A program made the position numbers and the translations under genes. DNA of 64,000 bases from Ignavibacteriota bacterium (GTDB lineage Bacteria > Bacteroidota > Ignavibacteria > UBA10030 > SZUA-254). The notes beneath the pieces were generated by a model. It was not told the DNA's origin. It worked only from the letters and a program-made list of their open reading frames with translations, and made no database searches. How positions within the stretch are numbered: the stretch's first letter is position 1; every line of letters begins with the position of its first letter. Positions 1 to 9,100 of this stretch are shown piece after piece. The stretch covers positions 28,809-92,808 of the forward strand of contig JACREZ010000003.1 of the NCBI GenBank assembly GCA_016212665.1, in the 5' to 3' direction.

Positions 1-830
1 CTAAATATTCAGGCGGCGCATTGTCGCATATCGGACTTGCTTTTCTTTTTCTTGGATTTGTCTCGAGCGAAGGATTCGATAGAATGGAAACCGTTTCACT
101 TGAACGAGGAAAGCCATTGCAAGTTTTCAGTGATTATCAATTGACGTATGTAGGAATGAAAAATGTTGATGCGGAACGATATGGTTTTATGGTTGACGTC
201 GAACATGGCAAGGAGAAGTTTACTGTGATGCCAGTGATGCATTACAGTAATTATACACAAAATGTTTTACGTCATCCGGATGTAAAAAACATGTACACAA
301 AAGATTTTTACATTGCACCGATGTCATTGGAAGAATCTGATGGAAAGCAGGAGTCAACAATCAGTTTATTGAAGGGTGAAACAAAGAATTTACAAGGAAT
401 TCAAGTTAAATTTATTGACTATGATTTTAGTAATATGGATAAGACAAAGATGTTAGAGGGGGGAGGATTTTCAATAGGCGCAATGTTGGAAATTCGCTCA
501 GGTGAAAAAGTTGAACAACTAATGCCTCTCATGAAAAATGATGGGGGACAAGTAAATTATATTCCTGTAAAGTCCACGTTTGCGGATATCGAATTGAAAA
601 TAAATAAACTTCAACCGAATCGTGAAGACCCAACAAAATCAAGAGTGGAATTAAGTTTTGTTTTACCTAATGGAAATTCACAATCAGTGAAATTAGAAAC
701 ACTTGTTGTTGAAGCAAGTATAAAACCTTTAATTAATTTAGTTTGGGTTGGAACAATAACCCTACTTGTTGGTTTTATAATAACAATAGTTCGTCGGTCT
801 CAGGAAACTCGACTGAAAAGTCAAGTATAG
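1..830 (+). CDS. cytochrome c assembly protein (CcmF/CcsA family), C-terminal part
   Basis: Gene cut by the left edge of the window. The open frame runs from base 3, before any good start, and ends at the TAG at 828-830. The visible part begins with a membrane segment (SGGALSHIGLAFLFLGF) of the kind found in the haem-handling CcmF/CcsA proteins, followed by a periplasmic domain of about 200 residues and a final membrane helix (IKPLINLVWVGT..) ending in a short basic tail. The motif KDFYIAP and the closing helix are typical of Bacteroidota CcmF-like haem lyases, which attach haem to apocytochrome c outside the membrane. Family assignment is from recognition; the catalytic WWD region lies outside the window. 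Confidence 0.7.
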   Translation, partial: KYSGGALSHIGLAFLFLGFVSSEGFDRMETVSLERGKPLQVFSDYQLTYVGMKNVDAERYGFMVDVEHGKEKFTVMPVMHYSNYTQNVLRHPDVKNMYTKDFYIAPMSLEESDGKQESTISLLKGETKNLQGIQVKFIDYDFSNMDKTKMLEGGGFSIGAMLEIRSGEKVEQLMPLMKNDGGQVNYIPVKSTFADIELKINKLQPNREDPTKSRVELSFVLPNGNSQSVKLETLVVEASIKPLINLVWVGTITLLVGFIITIVRRSQETRLKSQV

Positions 831-833
831 TAG

Positions 834-1175
834 TTAATCTTTTTTACAACAATCCGGCAAAGAAGCGTAAATTTCAGGATTACGTTTTCTGTTATTCGCG
901 TCATAGCCCGAATTCGATATAGCCATTTCTATTGTCTCAAGATTTGTTTGTGCGGAGTTGAATTTTACATGAGTAATTTTTTTTTCCAAATCTACTTCCA
1001 CACTTTTTACACCCTCTAATCCGAAAACAGTTTTCTTGATAGTTTCTTCACACATTTCACAAACAACAGTCGGTACTTGAATACTCACTTCGGTGAGTTG
1101 TGAAGTTTGTTTTGAATTATTGTCCTTGCAACTCAGCAAGATAAATGTAAGGAAGATAAAAATATATAGTTTCAT
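834..1175 (-). CDS. heavy-metal-associated (HMA) domain lipoprotein
   Basis: A 113-residue protein with a lipoprotein signal peptide (FILLSC, acylated Cys about residue 16) followed by a ferredoxin-like HMA domain of about 70 residues. The metal site is present as VCEMCEE, a CxxC pair, and a second pair DCC lies at the very C-terminus. Such proteins bind Cu, Hg or Zn ions outside the cytoplasm and pass them on, as MerP and CopZ do. It converges with the cytochrome assembly gene (3 bases between the stops), and the next gene upstream also encodes a Cys-rich exported protein, which suggests a periplasmic metal-handling group. The metal is not known. Confidence 0.75.
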   Translation of the reverse strand: MKLYIFIFLTFILLSCKDNNSKQTSQLTEVSIQVPTVVCEMCEETIKKTVFGLEGVKSVEVDLEKKITHVKFNSAQTNLETIEMAISNSGYDANNRKRNPEIYASLPDCCKKD

Positions 1176-1191
1176 AAGCTTCTGAATTACC

Positions 1192-1222
1192 TAAAAAAAA
1201 AAGCCGTCCCAAGTGGAACGGC
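1192..1222 (-). terminator. rho-independent terminator of the Cys-rich secreted protein gene
   Basis: Imperfect hairpin with arms GCCGT/ACGGC and inner CC/GG around AAGT (1203-1222), followed on the minus strand by a run of U (A-run at 1192-1202 on the plus strand). It lies 22 bases after the stop of the gene at 1244-1516. Confidence 0.75.
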
Positions 1223-1243
1223 AAAAACGAAAAGTATTAAAAA

Positions 1244-1516
1244 TTACTTCGAATCTTTTGCTAATTTTACAACTTCATTCTTTGCATCTTTTTTTGAATT
1301 ACTGGCTTTTGAATTTTTCAATTCCTTCTTGCAGCAATCCATTTGATTAGATGCTTTCATCTTCGAATCATCACATTGCTTGGACTTAGCCATCTCAACG
1401 CTACAATTCTTAGAGTCATTTTTTGCCTTTGATTTATCACATGTACCGCCGCCTGCAGTTGCAGATACAACATAGAGAGCGAGAGCAGCAATAATGAAGA
1501 ACAGTCGAATTTTCAT
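1244..1516 (-). CDS. small Cys/Lys-rich exported protein
   Basis: A 90-residue protein with a clear Sec signal peptide (hydrophobic core FFIIAALALYVV, cleavage probably after SATA). The mature part is made almost entirely of Lys, Asp, Ser, Asn and Cys. Its Cys residues occur as GTCDKS, NCS, QCDD and DCCKK. No known domain was recognised. The composition suggests a disordered periplasmic metal-binding peptide, consistent with the neighbouring HMA lipoprotein, but this is inference. It has its own terminator downstream, so it is probably a separate transcript. Confidence 0.6.
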   Translation of the reverse strand: MKIRLFFIIAALALYVVSATAGGGTCDKSKAKNDSKNCSVEMAKSKQCDDSKMKASNQMDCCKKELKNSKASNSKKDAKNEVVKLAKDSK

Positions 1517-1712
1517 AATATCACCTAAATGAATAATGATTAATAATAATTATTTTGTCAAATATAATAATTATTTTTTCAAAAACAATCGTATTAACAA
1601 AATAAATTTTATTTAATTATTGACTTTCTAAAAAAAAATCTACATATTGTATAAAGTTTTTAGGAATAGGTAATCAAATTTCTTTGACTTTAGGAATTTT
1701 ATGTGATTATTT

Positions 1713-1940
1713 TTACGGTCTCGGTGAATCAGGTAATGTCGGGATTCCAGCCTTAGGTCTGGGTGAATCCGGTAATGTCGGGATTCCAGCCTTAGGTCTG
1801 GGTGAATCTGGTAACGTAGGAATACCTGCTTTACGACTTGTAATCCCAGTAAAAGAAAGAGCAAAATTTACAGCAAAAACAAGAAGTATGGTAATGATAA
1901 TTGAGCGGAATTTTTTTGCATTTTGAGAATTGTGTAACAT
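1713..1940 (-). CDS. small secreted protein with three 13-residue Pro-rich repeats
   Basis: A 75-residue reading frame starting with ATG at 1938-1940, preceded by an AAAGG ribosome binding site at suitable spacing. Residues 1-35 form a plausible signal peptide (basic start, core IIITILLVFAVNFALSF). The rest is three near-identical copies of KAGIPTLPDSPRP, after which the protein stops. The opposite strand is also open through the repeat (GLGESGNVGIPAL), but that frame lacks a signal peptide and a good start, so the minus frame is preferred. No homologous family is recognised and the function is unknown. It may be a rapidly evolving exported peptide or simply a repeat that happens to be open. 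Confidence 0.4.
   Translation of the reverse strand: MLHNSQNAKKFRSIIITILLVFAVNFALSFTGITSRKAGIPTLPDSPRPKAGIPTLPDSPRPKAGIPTLPDSPRP
1717..1833. repeat. 39-bp tandem repeat, three copies
   Basis: Three head-to-tail copies at 1717-1755, 1756-1794 and 1795-1833. Copies 1 and 2 are nearly identical, and copy 3 differs at several positions, several of them third-codon-like changes (e.g. GTAACGTAGG for GTAATGTCGG). The length is a multiple of three, so copy number can change without breaking the frame of the small secreted protein on the minus strand. No spacers occur, so it is not CRISPR. The rest of 1517-2144 is AT-rich and shows nothing else. Confidence 0.9.
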
Positions 1941-2144
1941 TGGTAAACCTTTATATATTTGTTAATAATTAAAAACTATTTGACTAAGTCAAAAATAATC
2001 TTTCATTATCTAATTATCAATAAAAATATATGATGCAGAAGTATTTTTATACGAAACAAATTTGTGATAAGACTCACTCATTTTATTTAGATAAGCAAAT
2101 AACTACGATACATAATACCAAATAATTACAATAATGGTTAGTTT

Positions 2145-3284
2145 ATGAAAATATTTCCAAAAATAATTTACATTTGGCTTGGCATAGTAGCCTTTTTTTA
2201 TACTGGATTATTTTTCTTTGAACATAAAGAAATTCAATTTTCTGGTCTAATAAATCTTCTTTCATTATCTCTGCTCATGATTATATGCTACTTTTTATAT
2301 GAAAAGACTCCGGGAAAAAGTACAAAGTTCATTTTTCTTAATTTTTTAATTTTCTTTTCTTTTTCAATTCTAGCATTCCTTCATTTATTTATTGGAAAAT
2401 CTTTTTTCACGGATTATAAATTTGCTGACCATTACTATTTTCAATATTACACTGCCTTTTACATCTTTGCCTTAGCATTATCCGTTGTTTACCTTGTCAT
2501 TGACGTGGTACTGGCAAATTTTCGAGTTAGTCAAAAATATTTTGTAGCGTTATCTATTTGTGTATTATTTTTCGGTTTTTATTTTACTCCGATTTTGAGT
2601 GACCCGCATTATTTGTATAAAACGGAAGAAATTCAACAATGGAAAACATTAGCAAACTATGTTGATAAGGTTGGGAATTATTATACATCTGAAGAGCTAT
2701 CGAATCAAGTAAACCTAAAATCATGGAATTACGACAAACCCATTGGAGATTTATATCCAAGTGAGAATCTTGCCAAAATTGAGGAGTTGTTACCATATTT
2801 AGAAGGTGAAAATTATCGGACACTTTTAATTTATCCGCTATATTCCAATATCATCAATATTGAAATAATGATAATTGGATTCATCATTCTCTTTTTTGGT
2901 TATCAATATAAAAAAGAACCTCCACAAGGTGCATACATGGATAAAATTGTTTTTGCACTATTACTTTTCACCTCGACCGACATTTTACATTATTGGGGAT
3001 ATATGAAGAGTGTAGAATGGAATTCTCTGACAGAGTTTTTTACTGTCGGACAATATATCTCAAATATTATCTTGTTATTACTTGTAATACTTTTTGCCTT
3101 GAGACTAAAATTTGTTGTTTCTCCACAGGGCGCATTTTACGAGAGCGAATTATCTTCTAATCCAAGTGGAATTAGTCGGTGGCGTGATTCAGTTGATGAT
3201 TTCATCATGAAAAAATTTTTTGTCAACAAACCTGTTCAAGGCAGACTATTTGAACAAAGTGTTAATAAAAATCATACAAATTAA
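2145..3284 (+). CDS. polytopic membrane protein of unknown function
   Basis: A 379-residue protein with about eight predicted membrane helices: five in the first 150 residues, then an extracytoplasmic stretch of about 85 residues rich in Tyr, Glu and Asn (about 150-235), three more helices (about 237-318), and a 60-residue C-terminal tail that should face the cytoplasm. No catalytic motif or known family was recognised. It lies 18 bases upstream of a divergent enhancer-binding-protein-like AAA+ gene in the same direction, so the two are probably co-transcribed. A sensor/effector relationship through the C-terminal tail is possible but is inference. It is unusually AT-rich and Phe-rich compared with the core genes to the right. 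Confidence 0.65.
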   Translation: MKIFPKIIYIWLGIVAFFYTGLFFFEHKEIQFSGLINLLSLSLLMIICYFLYEKTPGKSTKFIFLNFLIFFSFSILAFLHLFIGKSFFTDYKFADHYYFQYYTAFYIFALALSVVYLVIDVVLANFRVSQKYFVALSICVLFFGFYFTPILSDPHYLYKTEEIQQWKTLANYVDKVGNYYTSEELSNQVNLKSWNYDKPIGDLYPSENLAKIEELLPYLEGENYRTLLIYPLYSNIINIEIMIIGFIILFFGYQYKKEPPQGAYMDKIVFALLLFTSTDILHYWGYMKSVEWNSLTEFFTVGQYISNIILLLLVILFALRLKFVVSPQGAFYESELSSNPSGISRWRDSVDDFIMKKFFVNKPVQGRLFEQSVNKNHTN

Positions 3285-3302
3285 AAAACAAGGAAGGTTA
3301 AT

Positions 3303-4301
3303 ATGAATAGTGAAAAATTACCATATCAGATGATTGTAAAAAGTAAAGCCAGTGATGCTATTCTTAGGCAAATAGCTAAAGTCTCTAAGGAATCTAACGA
3401 TCTACTAATAGTAGGTGAATCCGGTGTAGGAAAAGGAACTATTGCTAAGAATATCCACGCTATTTCAAAAGCTGGTTCTGAAGGAACTCAGTTTTCTTCT
3501 GTGAATTTATCCGTTGTGGACGATAGTGAGTTAGAGGAAATTCTCTTTGGTTATGAGCGTTACGGTAAGAGTTATGGAGGAGTCACCAAAAAAGGGATTT
3601 TCGAATTGGGGAACGGAGGGACTGTACTTATCGAAGAAATTGAAGAGGCAAGTTTTAGAAATCAAATGAGAATTTTGAATTTTTTAGAACAACGCCAAAC
3701 AAGTAGGTTGGGTAGTATTGAAGAAAAAGAGGTAGAAATCCGAGTAATTATTACCGCTAAAGAAGATATTGATATTCTTTACGACAAGCACAAGTTATAT
3801 GAAGATTTGTATAGGAAAATCAGAAGCTATGAAACCATTAGAGTCCCGGCACTACGCGAACGTCCGGAAGATATCCCTTTGCTTGTTAAACACTTTGCAA
3901 ATGAGTTGTCTAAAGAATTAGGGATAAGCGAATTAATTATTGATATAAATGCAATTGATATTTTAGTTCGTCAGCCGTGGAAGGAAAATATCCGTGAATT
4001 GAAAGCAGTGGTCGATAAGTCAGTGTTATTCTCTTCGGGTGGTCGTTTCATGTTACCTCCGGAACTTGTTGACGAAAAAACCGAGGTAATTAAGATGATT
4101 ACAAATATTGATACCGGTCAGGAATTTTTACTTGAAAATTCTTTGGATATAATTGAAAAAGGTATCATTGAGCGTTCTCTTAAGAGATTTGGTTTTAATC
4201 AATCCCGAGCAGCAAGTTTTCTTGGATTGACTGAACAAACTTTGAGATATAAACTCAAGAGATTAGGAATACTGAGTTCGCGTATGCGTTCAAGAATCTA
4301 A
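3303..4301 (+). CDS. bEBP-like AAA+ regulator lacking the GAFTGA loop
   Basis: A 332-residue protein with the architecture AAA+ (about 10-245) plus a C-terminal Fis-type helix-turn-helix (about 285-325, SRAASFLGLTEQTLRYKLKR). The Walker A motif GESGVGKG (38-45) is intact. The sigma-54 contact loop, normally GAFTGA, reads GKSYGG (88-93). The Walker B Asp is Glu (VLIEEI, 109-113). The arginine-finger segment, normally FREDLYYRL, reads LYEDLYRKI (165-173), so both finger arginines are replaced by Tyr and Lys. There is no receiver domain. By family knowledge these changes argue against sigma-54 activation. It may act as a sigma-70 regulator or a DNA-binding scaffold. A clear terminator follows. 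Confidence 0.8.
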   Translation: MNSEKLPYQMIVKSKASDAILRQIAKVSKESNDLLIVGESGVGKGTIAKNIHAISKAGSEGTQFSSVNLSVVDDSELEEILFGYERYGKSYGGVTKKGIFELGNGGTVLIEEIEEASFRNQMRILNFLEQRQTSRLGSIEEKEVEIRVIITAKEDIDILYDKHKLYEDLYRKIRSYETIRVPALRERPEDIPLLVKHFANELSKELGISELIIDINAIDILVRQPWKENIRELKAVVDKSVLFSSGGRFMLPPELVDEKTEVIKMITNIDTGQEFLLENSLDIIEKGIIERSLKRFGFNQSRAASFLGLTEQTLRYKLKRLGILSSRMRSRI

Positions 4302-4302
4302 C

Positions 4303-4337
4303 AAAAAAAATGCCCTTCTTAGAAGGGCATTTTTTTT
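4303..4337. terminator. bidirectional rho-independent terminator
   Basis: Perfect hairpin TGCCCTTCT/AGAAGGGCA (4311-4329) with a single-base loop as written, flanked by an A-run (4303-4310) and a T-run (4330-4337). It sits between the convergent AAA+ regulator and glycosyltransferase genes and can serve both. The T-run runs into the glycosyltransferase stop codon. Confidence 0.9.
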
Positions 4338-5457
4338 ATAAACTTCGCTCTTTCCAAATAACTTTCTTGCTAAACAAAGCAACAAACGGAATAAACACGA
4401 CATACAATGTAAAATACAACTCAAAAAATAATATGTACTTTAATAAAGAATATTTATTTAATTTCTTCAACAAATTGAACAAATATATAAAGTCAATTAA
4501 GAGTTTTAAAAGAACTATTTGACTAATAAGTATCGAATTAGCTGTGAATAGCCCGACGAGAAGTGCAAAACTTAATGTCCACGTCAGAGAAAATATTATG
4601 ATACCATGAGGAATCATATCCAAACCGCCAATAGCCCATCGTTGCTTTTGTCTGAATAATTGCTTTACAGATGAACATGCTTTGCTTGAAATGGTTGCAC
4701 TTGAGAGTAAAGGAAACTTCAGTTTATATTTTGTTTTGCTAAGAATACTTCGAACAAGTGCATAATCCTCAGTAACACTAAATGGAATTGAATAATACCC
4801 GCCCGATTGTTCATAAGCCTCTTTCCTCACAGAAATATTATTTCCAATTGCAGTTAGTGGAATCTTCCAGCCTGCTGTACCGGAGGATGTAGAAAATAGA
4901 ATAAGCCAATCCAATGCTTGAATTCCTTCAAATGCCTTCGTTGCCTTGAGAGTTGTAAATCCTCCGACAATGCCTGTTTTATCATCAAAATATTTTACTG
5001 TTTGACGAATCCATTCAGGAGAAACCGTACAATCCGCATCCGTGAACATCAAGATTTCACCTTTGGAAACTTCTATTGCCTGGGTAATTGCGTTTGTTTT
5101 TCCTCTTAGATTTCCTCTTTCAGGTTTTGCCTCTAAACAAATAAGGTTTGGATGAGTCTTAGAAAATTGATTTACTATTTGAAATGTATTATCCGATGAG
5201 TGGTCACTTATTACAATAATTTCGAGTTTCTTATTTGGGTAATTCAATTGGAACAGCGACTCTACACACTCACCGATATTGTCTTCTTCATTTCTTGCTG
5301 CGACAATAACGGTAACGATTGGTTCATAGTTTATAACCGTTCCGGCATTATTTGCTTTCCATAATCCGATTTGAAGAAATACAAATTCAAGTGCATAAAG
5401 AATTAGCGCTATAAGAAGCAAGGATTCAATTGGAGTCAACATAAAATTGAGTTGCAA
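4336..5457 (-). CDS. membrane-bound family 2 glycosyltransferase
   Basis: A 373-residue protein with an N-terminal membrane helix (about 8-28), a GT-A catalytic domain (about 45-270) and three to four C-terminal helices. Visible motifs are VTVIVAARNEE at the nucleotide-sugar site, the metal-binding TDADC (DxD), the acceptor-site TEDYAL, and QKQRW (QxxRW type) typical of processive or polyisoprenyl-linked GT2 enzymes. It probably transfers a sugar onto a lipid or growing polysaccharide at the inner membrane. The sugar cannot be deduced. The start could also be the Met five codons later. It is divergent from the uridine kinase gene. Confidence 0.85.
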   Translation of the reverse strand: MQLNFMLTPIESLLLIALILYALEFVFLQIGLWKANNAGTVINYEPIVTVIVAARNEEDNIGECVESLFQLNYPNKKLEIIVISDHSSDNTFQIVNQFSKTHPNLICLEAKPERGNLRGKTNAITQAIEVSKGEILMFTDADCTVSPEWIRQTVKYFDDKTGIVGGFTTLKATKAFEGIQALDWLILFSTSSGTAGWKIPLTAIGNNISVRKEAYEQSGGYYSIPFSVTEDYALVRSILSKTKYKLKFPLLSSATISSKACSSVKQLFRQKQRWAIGGLDMIPHGIIIFSLTWTLSFALLVGLFTANSILISQIVLLKLLIDFIYLFNLLKKLNKYSLLKYILFFELYFTLYVVFIPFVALFSKKVIWKERSL

Positions 5458-5526
5458 TGTAAGAAATGTGCATCAGCAAAGCAATTGAATCTTGCAACTA
5501 CAGCGAGTTTCATTTATATTGGAGCC

Positions 5527-6159
5527 ATGAATGTACATCCTTTAATCATTGGCATCGCAGGAGGTAGTGGCTCTGGAAAAACAACAGTTACTCATAAAAT
5601 TCTTGAGCGATTCGAACTGACTGAAGTCGCAGTCTTGAAACATGATTTTTATTATAAAGATATTTCATCGTTCAAAGATAAATCCCTCCATGAAATAAAT
5701 TTCGACCATCCTGATTCGCTCGAAACAAGTTTACTCATACAACAACTAAAAACGTTGAAGGGCTGGAATAGTATTGAACAACCTCTTTACGATTTTACCA
5801 CAAGTAAACGGTTGACTGAAGTGACGATTATTCACCCTCGACCTATCATTATCGTAGAAGGGATTTTGATTTTTGTTGAGAAAGAACTTCGTGATTTAAT
5901 GGATATTAAAATTTATGTTGATACCGATGCTGATGAACGGTTATTACGCCGTTTACGCCGTGATTTAATCGAACGGGGAAGAACAATTGAATCGGTCATG
6001 CAACAGTATATTAAGAATGTCAAACCAATGCATCTTGAATTTGTGGAACCGAGCAAACATTGGGCAGATGTTATTATCCCGCGTGGCGGTGAAAATGCAG
6101 TAGCCATTGATATGATTGCTTCAAAAATTAATGGCATGTTAAATTCAACTAAAGACTAA
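5527..6159 (+). CDS. udk: uridine kinase
   Basis: Phosphorylates uridine and cytidine to UMP and CMP in pyrimidine salvage, in the cytoplasm. The ATG at 5527 gives 210 residues, the usual family length, with the P-loop GGSGSGKTT close to the N-terminus. The frame is open for 25 more codons upstream, but that stretch has no family resemblance and would overlap the divergent glycosyltransferase start. Other family motifs are HDFYYKD, FDHPDSLE, PLYDF, the Walker B-like IIVEGIL and the Arg-rich lid DADERLLRRLRRD. The large kinase gene begins 11 bases downstream, so they may be co-transcribed. Confidence 0.93.
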   Translation: MNVHPLIIGIAGGSGSGKTTVTHKILERFELTEVAVLKHDFYYKDISSFKDKSLHEINFDHPDSLETSLLIQQLKTLKGWNSIEQPLYDFTTSKRLTEVTIIHPRPIIIVEGILIFVEKELRDLMDIKIYVDTDADERLLRRLRRDLIERGRTIESVMQQYIKNVKPMHLEFVEPSKHWADVIIPRGGENAVAIDMIASKINGMLNSTKD

Positions 6160-6170
6160 TCTTCTTTTTC

Positions 6171-9100
6171 ATGAAATCTCGTTCTACTCCAAATCATTCT
6201 TCTGAGAATATTAACATTACTGAATTATTGCAAAAAGAAAAATTGCATCAGGCAATGTTGGATATTTCGAATGTAGTAAATACTTCTCAGCAACTGCAAC
6301 AACTCTATACTTCAATTTTTGAACTGCTAAAGAGTTCTCTTCACATTAAGAACTATTACATTGCCTTTCATACACCAAAACAAAATCAAATAACCTTCCC
6401 GTTTTCTTTTGATGAAAGGTCAAAAGAATTTCTTAGTAGAACTTCCGGGAAATATTTAGAGGAGATCGTTCTTCATGATGCGACGACGTATGTATGTACA
6501 CAAGACGATTTTCTAACTTTTATCAATCAAGGAAGGCTTATTGACGACACATTTCCGATGAAAGTTTGGGTTGGGATTCCATTAGTTGTCCAACAAACTG
6601 TCGTTGGCGTTTTAGCACTCTATGATTATACAAATGAAAAATTATTTGGCAAACATGAACTTGAACTGGCAAAATATGCTGCAACACAAATTTCGTTCGC
6701 ACTTGAACGAAAACTTGCTGTCATGGCAATTCAGGAACATGAACTGAACTTACTCGCCCTGTTAGAAAATACTGATGATGCAATTTGGTCAATTGATAAT
6801 GATTATTCAATAGTTACGTACAATTCACAAGCGAAGAATATTTTCCGTAAGATATTCAACATAGAATTAAAAGAGGGTTTGAATTTCAGAGATTCAACTC
6901 AAACAGAAGAAAAAATGTTCTGGGAGGAAATGTATTCACGTTCGTTCAACAATGAGAGATTTTCTGTAAATCGAAGTTATTTGAATGGCGAAGATAGACT
7001 TGAATTGAATATTTCTTTCAATCCAATTGTTAATGAGCAAAAGATTGTAGCCGGTGTTTCTGTTTTTGTTAAAAACATTACCCAAATTAAAAGAGAAGAA
7101 GAGTTAAAACGTGAGCGAACGGAACTTATTCTAAGAAATCAACGTGTTCTTACCGAACTTGCAAAAAAAGAGTACGATTCACTTGAAACAGCATTAAATA
7201 CAATAATTGTACGCGATGCGCAGACACTGGGAGTAGAACAAGTCAGTATTTGGTCGTTCTCTCAAGACAGGAGAGAAATTCAATGTGAGGCATTTGTCAG
7301 TCTTACATTCGCGAAATCAATGAAGGGGGTAAAACTCCATTCAAAAAATTATCCAACATATTTCAATGCATTGGAAACTTTGTATGCTGTTGTGGCAGAT
7401 GATGCTCGAACAAATTCACTGACAAGTGAATTTACTGATTCGTATCTCATCCCTCATGGAATCACTTCTATGATGGATACGCCAATTCACTTACACGGAA
7501 AAGTAATTGGTATCGTTTGCCATGAACATATCGGTCCTGCCAGGAAATGGACATTAGAAGAACAGGAATTTGCTACATCGATAGCTGAGTTAGTTTCTAT
7601 TGCCTATGAAACTTCAAAAAGAAAGCAGGCGGAAATTGCATTACGCGAAAATGAAGAACGATATAGAATGTTCATTCTTCACAGCACAGAAGCAATCTGG
7701 CGATATGAAATCGAAGAACCGGTTCCCGTCACATTACCGGTCAACGAGCAGATACAAATGTTTTACAAACACGGCTATCTTGCTGAGTGTAATGAAGCGA
7801 TGGCTAAAATGTATGGGTTTGATAACATTGAAGATTTCATTGGGAAGCGATTAGCAGAAACACTTGTTCCGGAAGAGGAACAAAATATCGTAATGCTTCG
7901 AAAATTAATTGAATCAAATTACAAATTGGAGGATATGGAAACGATAGAATACGACCGGAATGGAAACATAAAATATTTTCTTAATAATCTGGTTGGTATT
8001 GTTGAGAATGGCTATTTGAAGCGTGCATGGGGAACACAACGTGACATAACCGAGCGAAAATCAGCGGAAAACTCTTTGATGAAACTCGGTCACGCGTTAC
8101 GAAGCATCAGTGAGTGCGTTTGCATTACAGATATGGATAATAAAATTATCTTTGTCAATAAAGCATTTACCAAGACATACGAATTTTCTGAAGAAGAATT
8201 ATTAGGTCACGATATCGGTCAATTCCATTATTCAGGAAATGGGAGCGGACATGTTCAGGAAATATATGAAATGACACTGAAAGGGGGATGGCAGGGAGAG
8301 GTGATTAATTCTAAAAAAGATGGAACCCTATTTACAAGTTTTCTTTCGACTTCTATTATTCGGGACGAAAAGGGTGTTCCGATTGCTTTAATAGGAGTAT
8401 CGAATAACATTGAAGAAAGGAAAAAATCAGAAAAATTAATTAAAGAAAGTGAGCAACGATTCAGAGTCCTCACGGAAACAGTTGAATCAGCAATCATCAT
8501 TTACCAAAACGAGAAATATGTCTACGCGAATCCGGCGGCAGAGCGCTTGCTGGGTTATTCAATGGAAGAATTACTCGGTATGAATTTTTGGGATGTCGTT
8601 CATCCGGATTTCAAAGAACTCATTCGGCAGCGAGGTTTAGCGCGGCAACGTGGCGAAAAAATTCCTCCCCGATACGAATTCAAAATTCTCTCGAAAAATG
8701 GTGTTGAACGATGGATTGATTTCACGGCGGCTGTTATTAATTATCAAGGGCTACAGGCTGTATTAGGAACAGCATTCGATATTACTGAACGAAAGCGTGC
8801 TGAGCAATTGCAAAGTGCAGTGTATCGTATCGCACAGGCGGCTGAAGGAGCTCCTGACTTAAAAGAATTATTCAAGGCGGTTCACTCAATTGTAGCCGAG
8901 GTTATGTATGCAAAGAATTTTTACATTGCATTATATGATGATGAGACAAATACTGTTAGTTTCCCATATTATGTAGATGAAGAAGATGAACCGCCACAAC
9001 CACAACAAGCAGGACGAGGTTTAACTGAATATGTTTTACGAACCGGCAAATCACACCTATCAACACTTGAAGACCATGAAAACTTAGTGCAGTTGGGCGA

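Noticed and set aside
1717..1833. CRISPR array
   Set aside because: Units are contiguous without variable spacers and no cas genes are near.
1684..1926. Plus-strand frame reading GLGESGNVGIPAL repeats
   Set aside because: Lacks a signal peptide and a good start; the minus-strand frame explains the repeat better.
4310..4522. Plus-strand open frame after the AAA+ gene
   Set aside because: It reads the terminator and the opposite strand of the glycosyltransferase gene.
5452..5526. N-terminal extension of uridine kinase
   Set aside because: Not conserved in the family and overlaps the divergent glycosyltransferase start; the ATG at 5527 gives the normal length.
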